A stretch of 24,749 bases of DNA, from positions 1 through 24,749 of the forward strand of contig NZ_JAYMFI010000016.1 of assembly GCF_035830635.1 (NCBI RefSeq). Direction: 5' to 3'. A program made the translations under genes and the position numbers. Positions 7,105 through 14,912 of the stretch are shown piece by piece (positions within the stretch are counted from its first letter, which is position 1; every line of letters starts with the position of its first letter). The notes beneath the pieces are model-generated. The model saw nothing but the letters and a program-made list of their open reading frames with translations. It ran no database searches and had not been told where the DNA came from. This DNA comes from Adlercreutzia shanghongiae. Its GTDB lineage: Bacteria > Actinomycetota > Coriobacteriia > Coriobacteriales > Eggerthellaceae.

Positions 7105-7971
7105 GTGCTGGCGCTAAACATTGTCGAGGACGGGGATTCCGTGGAGATCCCGAAGGTAGGGTACCGAGATCGGGTTGAGCTGAACTGCCAGACTGCCTAC
7201 AACAGATCCATCGTGGAAAAGGCATTGAGATGCGGCTGCTTCCATTGCGGAAGTACTTTTGCGGGCTCGGATGTGACAGTGTGGCTGTCTGAGTGCGACG
7301 GAGAGGATTCTGCTTGCTGCCCCTTCTGCGGTGAGGACGCCGTCATTGTTGGGACAAAGCGGTTCCCCTTATCAACGGCTCTCTTGTCCATTCTCTTTAT
7401 GGAATGGTTCCCTGAAGAATACGAGGCAGCGAAAGAGAACTTCACGAACGCGCCCGAGTATTCGAACCGCGATGACTATCTGCGAAAAGGCGTGCCTTTT
7501 CGCTACGAACGGGGCGAGCGAGAGTTCGTGGGCGAGGTTGGTCTTTGGGTTGATTCTGTCTTCAGTGCAAGTTGGAACGAGGAATTCGATAGTCTCCTGC
7601 CGGTGAGGGAGGAAGAGCTGGAGTTTGCAGACGCAGGTGGTGAGGTGAGCGTGAAGGCGTGTTTCGATGATGAGGGCTGCTACACATGTGAGATAAAGAG
7701 CGCATCGGGAAATCTGCTTCCGTACGCCCCGTGGAGCGGAAGGGATCAGGATCTTCTTCTCGATTTGTCCAATCGGTATGGCGATGACCTGAAAGGTCTT
7801 ATCGTGGATGGCGGTTTTGGAGGTCGTATGCGCCTGTACGTTGAGCGCGAAGCTGAAGCCGAGATGTGCTCGCGTCCTCTGGATATCGAGATCGACTGGA
7901 TGCCTGGATGGGACGAATCGCAAATAGAGAAGGTGAGCAAGGCCTATAGCGAGGCAATGGGCCTAGAATGA
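7105..7971 (+). CDS. Zinc-ribbon protein of unknown function
   Basis: A 288-residue acidic protein. Residues about 43-76 contain CGCFHCGSTF, then CCPFCGEDAV, giving a CxxC-x23-CxxC zinc ribbon followed by a WF motif. This matches an uncharacterised cytoplasmic family whose members carry CFYC...TALCPYCGIDSVIG and are often about 120 residues long. Here an extra C-terminal half of about 150 residues follows (WVDSVFSASWNEEF, KACFDDEGCYTCEI, EIDWMPGW) that I do not recognise. GTG at 7105 is chosen because AGGTGG lies eight bases upstream; GTG codons at 7093 and 7096 are alternatives. It is coupled to the preceding unknown gene. A nucleic-acid or protein-binding role is possible but unproved. Confidence 0.65.
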   Translation: MLALNIVEDGDSVEIPKVGYRDRVELNCQTAYNRSIVEKALRCGCFHCGSTFAGSDVTVWLSECDGEDSACCPFCGEDAVIVGTKRFPLSTALLSILFMEWFPEEYEAAKENFTNAPEYSNRDDYLRKGVPFRYERGEREFVGEVGLWVDSVFSASWNEEFDSLLPVREEELEFADAGGEVSVKACFDDEGCYTCEIKSASGNLLPYAPWSGRDQDLLLDLSNRYGDDLKGLIVDGGFGGRMRLYVEREAEAEMCSRPLDIEIDWMPGWDESQIEKVSKAYSEAMGLE

Positions 7972-8258
7972 TCGTGCGGCTAATGCTCTTGTTGAAAGAA
8001 ACGGCAGAACAATACCGAAAATGGTATCGTCCCGCCACAGATATCGCGCTTGCGGGAGTGAAGAACTCCAGTGCCGTGAGCATCCTGGGGCCTGAGTTGA
8101 GCTTTAGCCCCTCCTTGCTCTTCACCTTTTCCTTCCTGAAGGCTCGCTGGCTCATATGCTTGGCCGTGCTTTTGGCATCCTTGAGCCTGCAGGAGATGAT
8201 GCCCAGTAGCTTCTGCTTTAACCCTTACAGGTATTCATGGACTCAATTTTTCTTATAG
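7968..8258 (+). CDS. Doubtful 96-residue open frame with hydrophobic segment
   Basis: The ATG overlaps the stop of the zinc-ribbon gene (ATGA), which could mean coupling. The product has a hydrophobic stretch (ARWLICLAVLLASLSL, about residues 59-74) and ends WTQFFL. The minus strand is also open through the same region, so this may be one strand of a decayed element. No Shine-Dalgarno is clear and the protein is not recognised. Confidence 0.2.
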   Translation: MIVRLMLLLKETAEQYRKWYRPATDIALAGVKNSSAVSILGPELSFSPSLLFTFSFLKARWLICLAVLLASLSLQEMMPSSFCFNPYRYSWTQFFL

Positions 8259-8295
8259 AAAATTACAAGTTACTGTGTATTATGATGGCGTTTTG

Positions 8296-8628
8296 CTAGC
8301 CAAAAATATATCGAATAAAGTCAAGGATAATGTCCTTTAGGAGGTATATTATCAATGTTTTCGCAAATGCGAGAATTGCTTTCTGGACACGATGAATTCT
8401 GGTCCCACTACAATTGTTGTCAGCGTTCTTTTTGCGCGTACTGAATTGGCAAGCTCGATGATCTGAAGCCTTGTTCGCTGTCGAGCGTTTGCACCGATTG
8501 TGGCGCTGTAGACATTCGAACTCTTTCCCTATCATGCACAGTTGTTCACGCTGCCAGGCGCTAGTAGGCTGAGCCCGCATATCTCGTAGCATTTGCTTGG
8601 TAAGTTTGTCATTTTTGCCTTCGGACAT
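8296..8628 (-). CDS. Doubtful 110-residue open frame
   Basis: An AGAGG lies six bases before the ATG at 8628. The N-terminal half (MSEGKNDKLTKQMLRDMRAQ) looks protein-like and charged, and the C-terminus ends in a hydrophobic helix (LIIYLLKDIILDFIRYIFG). The middle is rich in Lys/Arg/Asn/Cys and looks non-coding. A frameshifted or decayed gene is possible. It is not recognised. Confidence 0.22.
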   Translation of the reverse strand: MSEGKNDKLTKQMLRDMRAQPTSAWQREQLCMIGKEFECLQRHNRCKRSTANKASDHRACQFSTRKKNADNNCSGTRIHRVQKAILAFAKTLIIYLLKDIILDFIRYIFG

Positions 8629-8990
8629 GATTGCCTCTTTCGCGTTGGAGGGGAGATCGCTGTTGGCTCATCCATAAGAAAGCAGCCATCTAACGACTTC
8701 CTCGACGACGCAGAAGCCTCTTTGGTCGGCCGCTGCGTTGCTGTTTGTAGTGCCTGTGCTCCAAAGTAAGCTGGCGCTACCATTCGCCAAACAAAAGTGC
8801 TGAGAACACTGATTTCAGCTAGGCAATACGAAACAAGTAGGTATGTTTGTGCGCCATCGCTGCTAAACTATTCTCTAGCGTTTTGTTCTGCGCGAATGCA
8901 AGTCCAGAATACGGACTCTGAAAATTTCAGGCCGGACATAGGCAGACCGAAGTAGACAACTTTTGTCTGGATTATCGAAAGAGGCTCAAT
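8629..8990. other. AT-richer intergenic region before the ABC-3C operon
   Basis: No convincing gene is seen on either strand. The right end holds three short palindromes (described separately) that may form the control region of the downstream operon. Base composition is clearly less GC-rich than at the two ends of the window. Confidence 0.5.
8901..8968 (+). promoter_or_regulatory. Cluster of three palindromes upstream of the ABC-3C operon
   Basis: AGTCC-N7-GGACT (8901-8917), CTGAAA-A-TTTCAG (8918-8930) and AGACAA-CTT-TTGTCT (8954-8968) are perfect small inverted repeats packed into 68 bp, ending 22 bp before the first start codon. They could be operators. No -35/-10 pair of good quality was found. 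Confidence 0.35.
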
Positions 8991-10010
8991 ATGCGCTTTT
9001 GTGAGATTGTCCAAGAGCTTCGCATTTATCTTCCCAGAAAACGTTCGCAAGGCGATTTCGTTATCAGTCTCGTTGACCTTGTTCTTCGCGATCCCATGGA
9101 TAATGAAGAGGCTAAGGAACAAGCAGAGGAAAAATTCAACCCACTCAAGAATCTAGAATCCGACACCTTAAGACGCTATTTCAAAGGCGAGAAGCTTATA
9201 TCGAAAAGCAATGCTAGCATTATTTGCAAGCGTTTTGATGGCGCGAATCTAACCAGCATGATCGATGATTTGCCCGAATCAGAGCGGGAGCCTTTATTGG
9301 AATTCCTAACCGTTAATGGATTCAAGGTTGAGATGAAAGATTTGGGTTACGCCTATTCCCATGTCCTCGGTCAGATTTTTCGTGGCCTTGTTGACGGCAA
9401 GGATGGGGTTGATATTGAGCTTGACTTATATGGCAAGCCCGCAATAGCTACTCTTGCATCAGAGCGCGTTTACTATGACAGAGAGAAAAGAACGATAGTT
9501 GTAGATGGCGACGCAATTAAGCTTCCAGAGGTTTTCTCCATGGATGCTTTCCTCGAAGAGGAAGCTGATCAACCGCATAAGTTCATCGAAGAAATACTTC
9601 GTGCTTACGCCGACTCCGACAGCTCTTTGGGTCGCAATGTGGAAGACGTGTCGTCCTTGCCTATCAAATTTCAGATCGATTATGAGGGGCATGTCGAAGC
9701 GTTCGTCAGCGCGGAGGGCATCCGACGCTCAGTACGCGATGTTTACTCAGATGGCGAGAACCAGTTCGATATATTAAAAGATGATGCTTACAACAATGTA
9801 CGGCTCACTTATTACGATGATTCGCACGAAAATGGCTATAGACGCTTACGTTCGGTTACCAATCGCGCCGCCGACGCAAAGCTTGATAAGTCCACGCTCA
9901 CATCGTTTACTAACCTTATTGGCTCTCAAGAGAAGTGGGGAATAGTTCATGTCCTTGTAGAAGATGGCCGCATCCCTTCATGGGTTGATCCGTACGAAGG
10001 GAGCATCTAG
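8991..10010 (+). CDS. ABC-3C-type system, first component (putative effector/C-terminal-domain protein)
   Basis: A 339-residue acidic protein, first of a three-gene operon. Residues about 45-115 (NPLKNLESDTLRRYFKGEKL, then ICKRFDGANLTSMIDDLPES) form a helical domain that resembles an N-terminal module seen in proteins of three-component ABC systems and other defence-linked genes. The C-terminal half contains IKFQIDYEGHVEAFVS and KLDKSTLTSFTNLIG and is not recognised; no nuclease motif is evident. The start follows AGAGG six bases upstream. The next gene begins two bases after its stop. By analogy with ABC-3C systems this subunit may be the effector or a linker to the ATPase; this rests mainly on context. 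Confidence 0.6.
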   Translation: MRFCEIVQELRIYLPRKRSQGDFVISLVDLVLRDPMDNEEAKEQAEEKFNPLKNLESDTLRRYFKGEKLISKSNASIICKRFDGANLTSMIDDLPESEREPLLEFLTVNGFKVEMKDLGYAYSHVLGQIFRGLVDGKDGVDIELDLYGKPAIATLASERVYYDREKRTIVVDGDAIKLPEVFSMDAFLEEEADQPHKFIEEILRAYADSDSSLGRNVEDVSSLPIKFQIDYEGHVEAFVSAEGIRRSVRDVYSDGENQFDILKDDAYNNVRLTYYDDSHENGYRRLRSVTNRAADAKLDKSTLTSFTNLIGSQEKWGIVHVLVEDGRIPSWVDPYEGSI

Positions 10011-10012
10011 CT

Positions 10013-10546
10013 ATGAGCACGAGCAAAGAAATGGATTCCTTGAACCTTTTCAGTATGGCGTACGCTGATTGGAACGAACGCAAAACAGGTGTTTTCAATT
10101 CTCCATTTGAAAACATGCTACGCATACTGATTCTGCTGGAGGTCGTCTCCGAACCACTCAATTTAGACAGGATAACGGCACTGGACTTCTTGGGTGTTTA
10201 TGGTCGAAGATGGGACGTCCTCGACAAGAACCTACATGGCGACAATCCCTTTGATTTTGCCGAATTCACTCACAAGCGCATCGTCATGAAACATGCTATA
10301 TTCTCAGCGATAAAAAAAGATTTCATTTCAATATCTGCTAATACTCGAGGCATTCAATACGAAGTCAATGATCGCGGCAAAGCGGTTATAGCCGCTATCG
10401 ACTCGAAGTATGCCACTGAATACCGCGCCGGCATTGAAGCTGTGCACGCCCAAATTGGCGATTACACGGATGGGGATCTGCTTTCTTACATAAACATGAA
10501 AGCCATTGAAATGGGGGCGAGCATATATGCCGAGCTTTTCGATTGA
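10013..10546 (+). CDS. ABC-3C-type system, middle component
   Basis: A 177-residue protein between the first subunit and the ATPase. It contains PFENMLRILILLEVVSEPLN, then LDRITALDFLGVYG, NLHGDNPF and FTHKRIVMKHAIFSAIKKDF, then IQYEVNDRGKAVI. The order of a helical segment, a LHGDN motif and a winged-helix-like end matches the middle-component (MC) families of ABC-three-component systems, in which a small winged-helix protein bridges effector and ATPase. AAGGGAG lies upstream of the start. The 3' end overlaps the ATPase gene by 20 bp, so the two are translationally coupled. Confidence 0.7.
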   Translation: MSTSKEMDSLNLFSMAYADWNERKTGVFNSPFENMLRILILLEVVSEPLNLDRITALDFLGVYGRRWDVLDKNLHGDNPFDFAEFTHKRIVMKHAIFSAIKKDFISISANTRGIQYEVNDRGKAVIAAIDSKYATEYRAGIEAVHAQIGDYTDGDLLSYINMKAIEMGASIYAELFD

Positions 10547-12356
10547 AGAACTGCGCATCAAGGGTCCCGAAAAGGAAGACGCTGTCATCGGTTTCTCCGA
10601 CGGTTTTAACCTAATTTGCGGCTGGTCTCAAACCGGTAAGACATGGATTCTTAAAAGCATCTACTACCTGTTCGGTTCCGAAGGAAGACCGTTCAATTCG
10701 CGGACGGGTTACACGACTGTCGAAGGAACTTTTAATACCGACCTTTACGGAAAGATAGTCGTAACGAGGAATATCAACGAAGACGTGGCCGTCGTTTTCG
10801 GCGCCGATGAAAGTATTGCAGGTATTTACGCAACGAACTTCAAGAAAAAGAAAGACGTCTTTGGGCACCTCGATAACTTTTGGTTGTCTGTCATTGGAGC
10901 TGAAGAGAACATCAAGGTTCCGAAAAATGGCCGCTACGAAAGAAGGCATCTCAGCTGGACTAATATAGCTAGCATTTTCTTCATAGACGAGCATGAAGTC
11001 GCGGAACCTAAATCCGTCATATTTAAGCGTAATAAGACAGAGACATACGATGCTGCAACGCTTCTGTACCTTCTTAATGGCGAATACGCTAAAGGTGAAG
11101 AGAAGATTCTCTCCAAAGGAGAAAAGCGGGCATCCAAGAAATCGCTGGAGGAGTATTTTGACGAAGAGGAAGGTGTTCTTATTGCCGAGAGAAGTGAATG
11201 CAGGGAGCGCATAAAGAATCTCTTGACGGATGACTCTAATGCGGCTGCAAAAGACGTTAGCGACGAAATGAGTCTGATGCAGCAAGAGATTGACATGCTC
11301 GTTGATGAGCGCAAAACCATCGAGACGGAGCTTCCAGCTCTCCGTAAAGAGCGTATTGACCTCGAATTGAAGATTGACAGAGACGAAAAGCTTATTAGTG
11401 AATATAAAGCTGACCTCCAAAGGATGGACTTCATATCTCAGGGAGAACAGGCTGCTGCGTCTCTTCCCGAGAATACGACTTGTCCGTTTTGCGGCGGCAC
11501 ATTACACGAAATTCCCGAGAGCTTCACTGAGGGGATACGCGAGGAGAGCAAACGAATTGTTGCTGAGTTAGGCGTTATCGTCGAAGCACAAGAAGTTTCT
11601 CTTAGACAACAAAAAGCTGTCGAGGATAGAATCTTCGTCTTGGAGGAACGGGAGGCAGAAATCAAAGAGCGCATCGATGAGCGTGCAATAGATTTGTCCG
11701 ACTTCGACTCCTCTCTTGCTGTTTTTGGTGAACGCGTTTCCCTTGAGGGCAGGATGAGATTCATCAATGAGAAGCTGGAAGACATCGCAGCACGACGCAA
11801 AAACCTTAAGAAGGATAATCCCGACAAAGCAGAATTCAGGCCAAAAATCGCAATAGAAAACTACGTAGGTGAGGATTTTGACGAACTTTTAGTCGAGATG
11901 CTTGATGAATGCAATTTCACGGATGGCATCCCGTCATGGGATTTCACGAAATTTGACATCATGATTGACGGTATCCCGAAATCCGACGATCAAGGCAAGG
12001 GTCGTTGCTCTTTCTTGAATTCCATTGTTGGTCTGATGCTCTACAGGTATTTCAATTCCTCTAGCGCCTTGTACCACCCAGGCTTTCTCATCATCGATAC
12101 GCCTCTGCTTGGTTTTGATGAAAACCCTGAGGGCGAAGATCGCTACCTTAGAGAAGGTCTTTACAAATGTCTTATGAAATATGCCGGCGATGGGCAAGTT
12201 ATTGTTGTTGACAACATCAAAGTTCTCCCAAAGATTAATTTCATCGAGAAAGGTGTTCCCCTGACGCTGTTCGATAAAGACAAGGTCGAAGGTGGCACAT
12301 CTTACGGCTTCATTCCAAATTTCAAGAAGGATATCGATAAAGAGGGGATGGATTAA
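10527..12356 (+). CDS. ABC-3C-type system, SMC/Rad50-like ATPase
   Basis: A 609-residue ATPase. Walker A is GWSQTGKT at residues 32-39; Walker B is FLIIDTP at 520-526, followed by an acidic LLGFDE. Between them lie two coiled-coil arms (about 215-310 and 345-430) with a CPFCGG motif at Cys319/Cys322, placed like a Rad50 zinc hook though only one CxxC per chain is seen, as in Rad50. A degenerate signature GKGRCSFLNSIVGLML precedes Walker B. The ATP-bound form should dimerise and move or sense DNA or protein. ATG at 10527 is preferred to TTG at 10506 because a GGGGGCGAG stretch lies just before it and the N-strand MPSFSIEELRIKG fits the ABC fold. It ends the operon. The three-gene order is the basis for the ABC-3C call. 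Confidence 0.8.
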   Translation: MPSFSIEELRIKGPEKEDAVIGFSDGFNLICGWSQTGKTWILKSIYYLFGSEGRPFNSRTGYTTVEGTFNTDLYGKIVVTRNINEDVAVVFGADESIAGIYATNFKKKKDVFGHLDNFWLSVIGAEENIKVPKNGRYERRHLSWTNIASIFFIDEHEVAEPKSVIFKRNKTETYDAATLLYLLNGEYAKGEEKILSKGEKRASKKSLEEYFDEEEGVLIAERSECRERIKNLLTDDSNAAAKDVSDEMSLMQQEIDMLVDERKTIETELPALRKERIDLELKIDRDEKLISEYKADLQRMDFISQGEQAAASLPENTTCPFCGGTLHEIPESFTEGIREESKRIVAELGVIVEAQEVSLRQQKAVEDRIFVLEEREAEIKERIDERAIDLSDFDSSLAVFGERVSLEGRMRFINEKLEDIAARRKNLKKDNPDKAEFRPKIAIENYVGEDFDELLVEMLDECNFTDGIPSWDFTKFDIMIDGIPKSDDQGKGRCSFLNSIVGLMLYRYFNSSSALYHPGFLIIDTPLLGFDENPEGEDRYLREGLYKCLMKYAGDGQVIVVDNIKVLPKINFIEKGVPLTLFDKDKVEGGTSYGFIPNFKKDIDKEGMD

Positions 12357-12407
12357 TGAAGATTTCTTATAAGATTCTTTAGATTAAACTTATAGAGTTG
12401 AATTTGA

Positions 12408-12676
12408 TCAAAAGCTAATTGGCGAAGAAGGTGCACATTGGTCCAGCTTCCATTTGCCAGACTCAGCAAGGGTTCTAAGATAACGGTCGATCTCCTCTTG
12501 CGTAGCCGTGAAGCTCCCGGTTGCGATATTGGCGGTATCATCGCTAAAGTTATATGAACCGAAAAGGTGCGAAGAACTGCTACTGATAAAAAGTAGCTAA
12601 AAGATGTGATTGCTTGAGTCGAGTTTAAAGTGTCACCGCTGGCAGAAATCACATTAGTGCTAACATCAAATAGTGG
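12408..12676 (-). pseudogene. Frameshifted remnant of an unknown gene
   Basis: On the minus strand, one frame reads LFDVSTNVISASGDTLNSTQ and continues AITSFSYFLS; just past a run of five T the neighbouring frame continues as HLFGSYNFSDDTANIATGSF and then TATQEEIDRYLRTLAESGKW to a stop at 12408-12410. Both pieces look like protein, neither has a start, and a stop (12597-12599) blocks the second frame upstream. This suggests one gene broken by a frameshift. The protein family is not recognised. The rest of 12357-12912 holds only a hairpin and no convincing gene. Confidence 0.35.
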
Positions 12677-12690
12677 GGTGTGGGCCTGTT

Positions 12691-12718
12691 GTCGGCGTCA
12701 TCGCCGATGACGCCCGAC
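12691..12718. repeat. Strong hairpin in the ABC-3C / restriction cassette gap
   Basis: GTCGGCGTCATCG (12691-12703) pairs with CGATGACGCCCGAC (12705-12718), 13 bp with one bulged C and a single-base centre, so it is cruciform-like. There is no T-run on either side, so it is not a standard terminator. It lies between converging transcripts. Confidence 0.5.
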
Positions 12719-12912
12719 GCAAGGATTGCAAAGTTGATTGCGCTTAAAATCTTTAGTAGGGCTCTTCGCGCTTGAGATCTTGAGCAACGATTCACCATCT
12801 GCATATTTTGGTTCCGCTTTACGCTCGCCTTAAACGGCTGCTTCACCGCTAAGGAAAGCCGAAAGCGCTCACAAGCCAATTCTAAAAAAGCGACAGAGCA
12901 CCGCTCGGCCTC

Positions 12913-14556
12913 TTACCCAGCAAACCCAAGCCCAGTGATCTCCTGGTAGCGTCGTTTCAGCGTGTACGAATCGGGGAGTCTCGAAATCCTTTGATGAATC
13001 AATTCGTCAAAACTCGGCAGGTCTTCAGCTACCGCGTCGATACCGCCGGCAGCGTCGAGCAAGTCGAAATACGTCAGGAATCGGAACTCAAAAGGAACGC
13101 CTTCGATCTCCTCGGTGTAACCGTTACGGAAGTCGACAAGTCGTGAGATGTCATGAGCGACATACGTGACGCTAACGGTCATCTCGTAGGGCTCGTTGCG
13201 TAATTCCGCTTCATGTTTGTGGTACAGCACGGTCTCATGTAGAGAGTTGATATGTGCTTGTATGTACTCGTCTCGCAGGCCTCCGCCATGCGCTTCGTAT
13301 GCCTCGATATGCGAACGGTTTGAAAGCTGCAGGTATTCGACGTCACCGTATTTGCGTCCTGAGGCGTTTGTTTCGTTGACGGAAGAGCCAAGGCCTCTCG
13401 CGAACCAGTCCTCTTCCGGGTGGATGCAACGGGTGAGGAAGTCTACCAAGCGTTGGTCGAGGACGCCTCTGGTTAGGCTGTTCGCTGCGCTAACGAATCC
13501 GATGAAGGTCTTGATAGAATCGCCATCAATCGGCTTCAAGGGCGTCTTTGTCTGACGGGAGTCGGCGATGAGGATTAGATAGCAACGAATGACGTGGGCG
13601 ACGCGCCTTCTCGTCGTGTAAGGCAGTTCTGCCAGGATGCCAAAGGCGTCAGCAAGCATGATCGAGCCGTTTCCGGTTTGGCGGGAAAGCTTCGTCTCGG
13701 CCCATGCCTCGTCAAGCGCATAAACGGACTTGGCATTGTTGAGATACGGATTCTCCTGGGTGGGGTGATACATGGAGTTCCAAAGGGCCTTCACGTTGCC
13801 CGAGCGGGGCGCGCATTCGTAAATCGCCTTGCCGGGGAATCTGTCGACCATTTCAAGCGTAAGCAATTCGAAGTAAAGCATAAACTGATATGGCTCGAAG
13901 GGAATGAGGCCGAGTTCGATGACGTCATCGGCAAGTGCGTCGCTCCTCGAGAAAGACCCGAGGAGGCCTCTGAACGTATCTCCGGCGTCCTCAGGTTCGG
14001 TATCGCCGAACAAAGCGGCTACATCCATGACGTCTGCATCGTGTATTGCTGCGATCCTCTCAGAGCTGAAAGGCGGATTGATGCCGATGGAGCTAATTAC
14101 TGCGCTGATCGCATCAAAAGTTGCAGCGGGGACGTTGAGAATGGCTCTGATCCTATCGAGGCCAAGGTGCTGCTCCACAACGAGGGTGCGAATGAGCGGA
14201 GCGCAACCGATTAAGGCGATTGCGTGGCTTCTCGCCATGAACTGCTTCTCCTCGAGCTTTTCTTCAAGCTTGAAGTAGTTATTCGCGAGTTCTTTCATCT
14301 CGTGATCGACGCTGACGGCAGCGCGAACAACGTCCTTCAATTCCTTTGAAGGCTTAGTGGGGTTCTCCAGCCAGAACCTCCACATCTCGTTGAACCGATC
14401 GGAGATCTCTCCAATGGGAATTCTAATATCCTCAGGAGCATTCTCGTAATAGCTTACAACCAACTTCGCGGCTCCCTCCATCGAGTCCGGGTCGATGGGT
14501 AGGGACGCCGCCAGGAGTACTTCGGAGATATCAGATATGTTTGCCATGCTATTCAT
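12913..14556 (-). CDS. Unknown 547-residue protein; candidate restriction endonuclease of a C-R-M cassette
   Basis: No known family is recognised. Visible are an acidic N-terminal third with a short charged helix (ELANNYFKLEEKLEEKQF), a middle segment with NSMYHPTQENPYLNNAKSVY, and a C-terminal third with GRKYGDVEYLQLSNRSHIEA and YEMTVSVTYVAHDISRLVDF. No classical HNH, GIY-YIG or phospholipase-D motif was seen; GDVEYLQ might be part of a divergent PD-(D/E)xK site but this is weak. ATG at 14556 follows GGGAGCG and overlaps the stop of the XRE gene by 8 bp, so the two genes are coupled. The XRE regulator feeding into it and the divergent methyltransferase are exactly where controller and modification genes lie relative to an endonuclease in PvuII-like systems. 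The role is inferred from that context only. Confidence 0.6.
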   Translation of the reverse strand: MNSMANISDISEVLLAASLPIDPDSMEGAAKLVVSYYENAPEDIRIPIGEISDRFNEMWRFWLENPTKPSKELKDVVRAAVSVDHEMKELANNYFKLEEKLEEKQFMARSHAIALIGCAPLIRTLVVEQHLGLDRIRAILNVPAATFDAISAVISSIGINPPFSSERIAAIHDADVMDVAALFGDTEPEDAGDTFRGLLGSFSRSDALADDVIELGLIPFEPYQFMLYFELLTLEMVDRFPGKAIYECAPRSGNVKALWNSMYHPTQENPYLNNAKSVYALDEAWAETKLSRQTGNGSIMLADAFGILAELPYTTRRRVAHVIRCYLILIADSRQTKTPLKPIDGDSIKTFIGFVSAANSLTRGVLDQRLVDFLTRCIHPEEDWFARGLGSSVNETNASGRKYGDVEYLQLSNRSHIEAYEAHGGGLRDEYIQAHINSLHETVLYHKHEAELRNEPYEMTVSVTYVAHDISRLVDFRNGYTEEIEGVPFEFRFLTYFDLLDAAGGIDAVAEDLPSFDELIHQRISRLPDSYTLKRRYQEITGLGFAG

Positions 14557-14812
14557 CAATACGCTCCCATAAAGGCTGCGGCTCGTGCACGAGAAGGTCA
14601 TCAAGGTCGTCGCCCACCGCACTGAGGGTTAATCCGCAGGCGCAGAGGACCTGAGAAAGCTCGGAAACAGTTATTCGCTTGGAGCCGTTCTCCAGTTTCG
14701 ATATCGACGCCTGTTGGGTGCCCAGTGCCTCGGCGAGCGCCGCTTGCGACATCCCTGAGCGCCTCCGCCATTCAGCAATGAGTCGTCCAAGGGAAAGGTT
14801 GAAGTCGTCCAC
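14549..14812 (-). CDS. XRE-family HTH regulator; candidate controller (C) protein
   Basis: An 87-residue Cro/C1-type protein with the HTH MSQAALAEALGTQQASISKL at about residues 20-39, followed by ENGSKRITVSELSQVLCACG. This size and one-domain form fit controller proteins of type II restriction-modification systems. GTG at 14812 is chosen because AAGGGG lies five bases upstream; an in-frame ATG at 14857 would add 15 residues but has no ribosome site and sits six bases from the inverted repeat. Its stop overlaps the start of the 547-residue protein. It probably binds the inverted repeat at 14863-14889 and controls both directions. Confidence 0.8.
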   Translation of the reverse strand: MDDFNLSLGRLIAEWRRRSGMSQAALAEALGTQQASISKLENGSKRITVSELSQVLCACGLTLSAVGDDLDDLLVHEPQPLWERIDE

Positions 14813-14862
14813 TAGGGCCCCTTTCCGGTCGCAGTCAATACCTGTATATGATATCATTCCAT

Positions 14863-14889
14863 GAGCTCATTCTAATCTGGAATGAGCTC
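14863..14889. promoter_or_regulatory. Predicted operator (C-box-like) between divergent regulator and methyltransferase
   Basis: GAGCTCATTC (14863-14872) and GAATGAGCTC (14880-14889) are perfect 10-bp inverted arms with a 7-bp spacer. Each arm contains the palindrome GAGCTC. A further 10-bp palindrome ATGATATCAT lies at 14848-14857. A symmetric site between divergent XRE and methyltransferase genes is what a dimeric controller protein would bind. Confidence 0.65.
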
Positions 14890-14912
14890 CACTTTTCAGG
14901 AGGATTATCTTA

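Noticed and set aside
7799..8155. 118-codon minus-strand frame, considered as a transposase remnant
   Set aside because: No DDE or other transposase motif was found and no inverted ends or target duplication were seen nearby.
13594..14214. 206-codon plus-strand frame
   Set aside because: Antisense to the 547-residue gene; no ribosome site and no recognisable motif.
12913..14556. Assignment to a named restriction enzyme family based on GAGCTC in the operator
   Set aside because: The protein sequence does not show recognisable similarity to any family I can name, and a hexamer in an operator does not define enzyme specificity.
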